From an uncultured Oscillospiraceae bacterium (GTDB lineage Bacteria; Bacillota; Clostridia; Oscillospirales; Acutalibacteraceae), in NCBI GenBank assembly GCA_900552265.1, contig URZE01000006.1, positions 1 to 64,000 of the forward strand: 64,000 nucleotides of DNA. The letters are read 5' to 3'. Shown piece after piece: positions 63,837 through 64,000 of the stretch. The notes beneath the pieces are model-generated. The model was not told the origin of the DNA. It worked only from the letters and a program-made list of their open reading frames with translations, and did no database searches. Position 1 is the stretch's first letter. Each line of letters opens with the position of its first letter. Position numbers and translations under genes: made by a program.

Positions 63837-64000
63837 AAACTGTTCTCGGTAAACATATAATCGAATTTCTTAACACTACCTACATATCCCATAATATCGA
63901 TAAAATTCGATATACCTCGAACTACACTCCAATTATAATCTCAACTAAAATAAAAGTCAATATATCTTTTTAAAAGATTTAGTTTAGTAAACTTAAACTA

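Noticed and set aside
1..64000. CRISPR arrays, rRNA genes and insertion sequences.
   Set aside because: No regularly spaced repeats, no rRNA-like conserved segments and no DDE transposase genes were found on reading both strands.

Overview
The window is AT-rich DNA from a low-GC Gram-positive bacterium, most probably a member of the Clostridia (Oscillospirales/Ruminococcaceae-like). Evidence for this is a CIRCE-controlled hrcA-grpE-dnaK-dnaJ operon, a zinc-finger ClpE/ClpC-type ATPase next to nrdR, PlsY, a DUF1292 protein, an asd-dapA-dapB lysine/peptidoglycan operon, a class B sortase with anchored substrates, and an apparently intact sporulation sigma factor K. The gaps between genes are long and hold many decayed genes with frameshifts and nonsense codons. 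This suggests a genome undergoing reduction, such as a host-restricted or symbiotic lineage; that lifestyle is an inference.

Layout. 1-9.7 kb is an accessory region. It begins with relics of a holin-like protein and an XRE-type regulator, followed by a BcgI-like two-gene restriction-modification system (449-3296). Next come the remains of a Tn4451-like mobile element (sigma-like protein, TnpW-like protein, large serine recombinase, TnpV-like protein, possible oriT), an mcrC relic, decayed phage/ICE-type genes including a ruined DUF1071 annealing protein, and an intact chloramphenicol acetyltransferase gene. 10.9-24.8 kb is a dense core block: typA, a histidine phosphatase gene, plsY, der, rpmF, pgi, tsf, rpsB and queA on the minus strand, then asd-dapA-dapB and tgt on the plus strand. 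24.9-45.3 kb mixes orphans and surface functions: a 538-aa orphan, sigK, an intact DUF1071 gene, a secreted M16 peptidase, TetR and DegV proteins, CorA, tRNA-Leu(UAG), a Vat-type acetyltransferase, NagZ, a cell-wall amidase, sortase B, two sortase substrates, a 140-aa orphan and a glycine-rich secreted protein.

45.4-56.2 kb is core again: nrdR, a clpE-like gene, pgsA, cvpA, a structured RNA that may be 6S RNA, DUF1292, a Nif11-like small protein, the dnaJ-dnaK-grpE-hrcA heat-shock operon with its CIRCE operator and sigma-A promoter, and ruvX. 56.7-64 kb holds a 650-aa orphan with a heptad-repeat N-terminus, an alanine/sodium symporter, tRNA-Leu(GAG), relics of an ABC transporter, a membrane protein and a Gfo/Idh/MocA oxidoreductase, an intact small membrane protein, and tRNA-Leu(UAA).

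How the parts fit. NagZ, the amidase, PlsY, PgsA and DapA/B concern envelope building and recycling. Sortase B with its two substrates forms a self-contained surface-display unit. HrcA should repress its own operon through CIRCE. The strongest candidates for undescribed biology are the two large orphans, the Nif11-like protein with a double glycine and glycine-rich hydrophobic tail, and the unassigned structured RNA. All calls are from reading the sequence; no database search was run.
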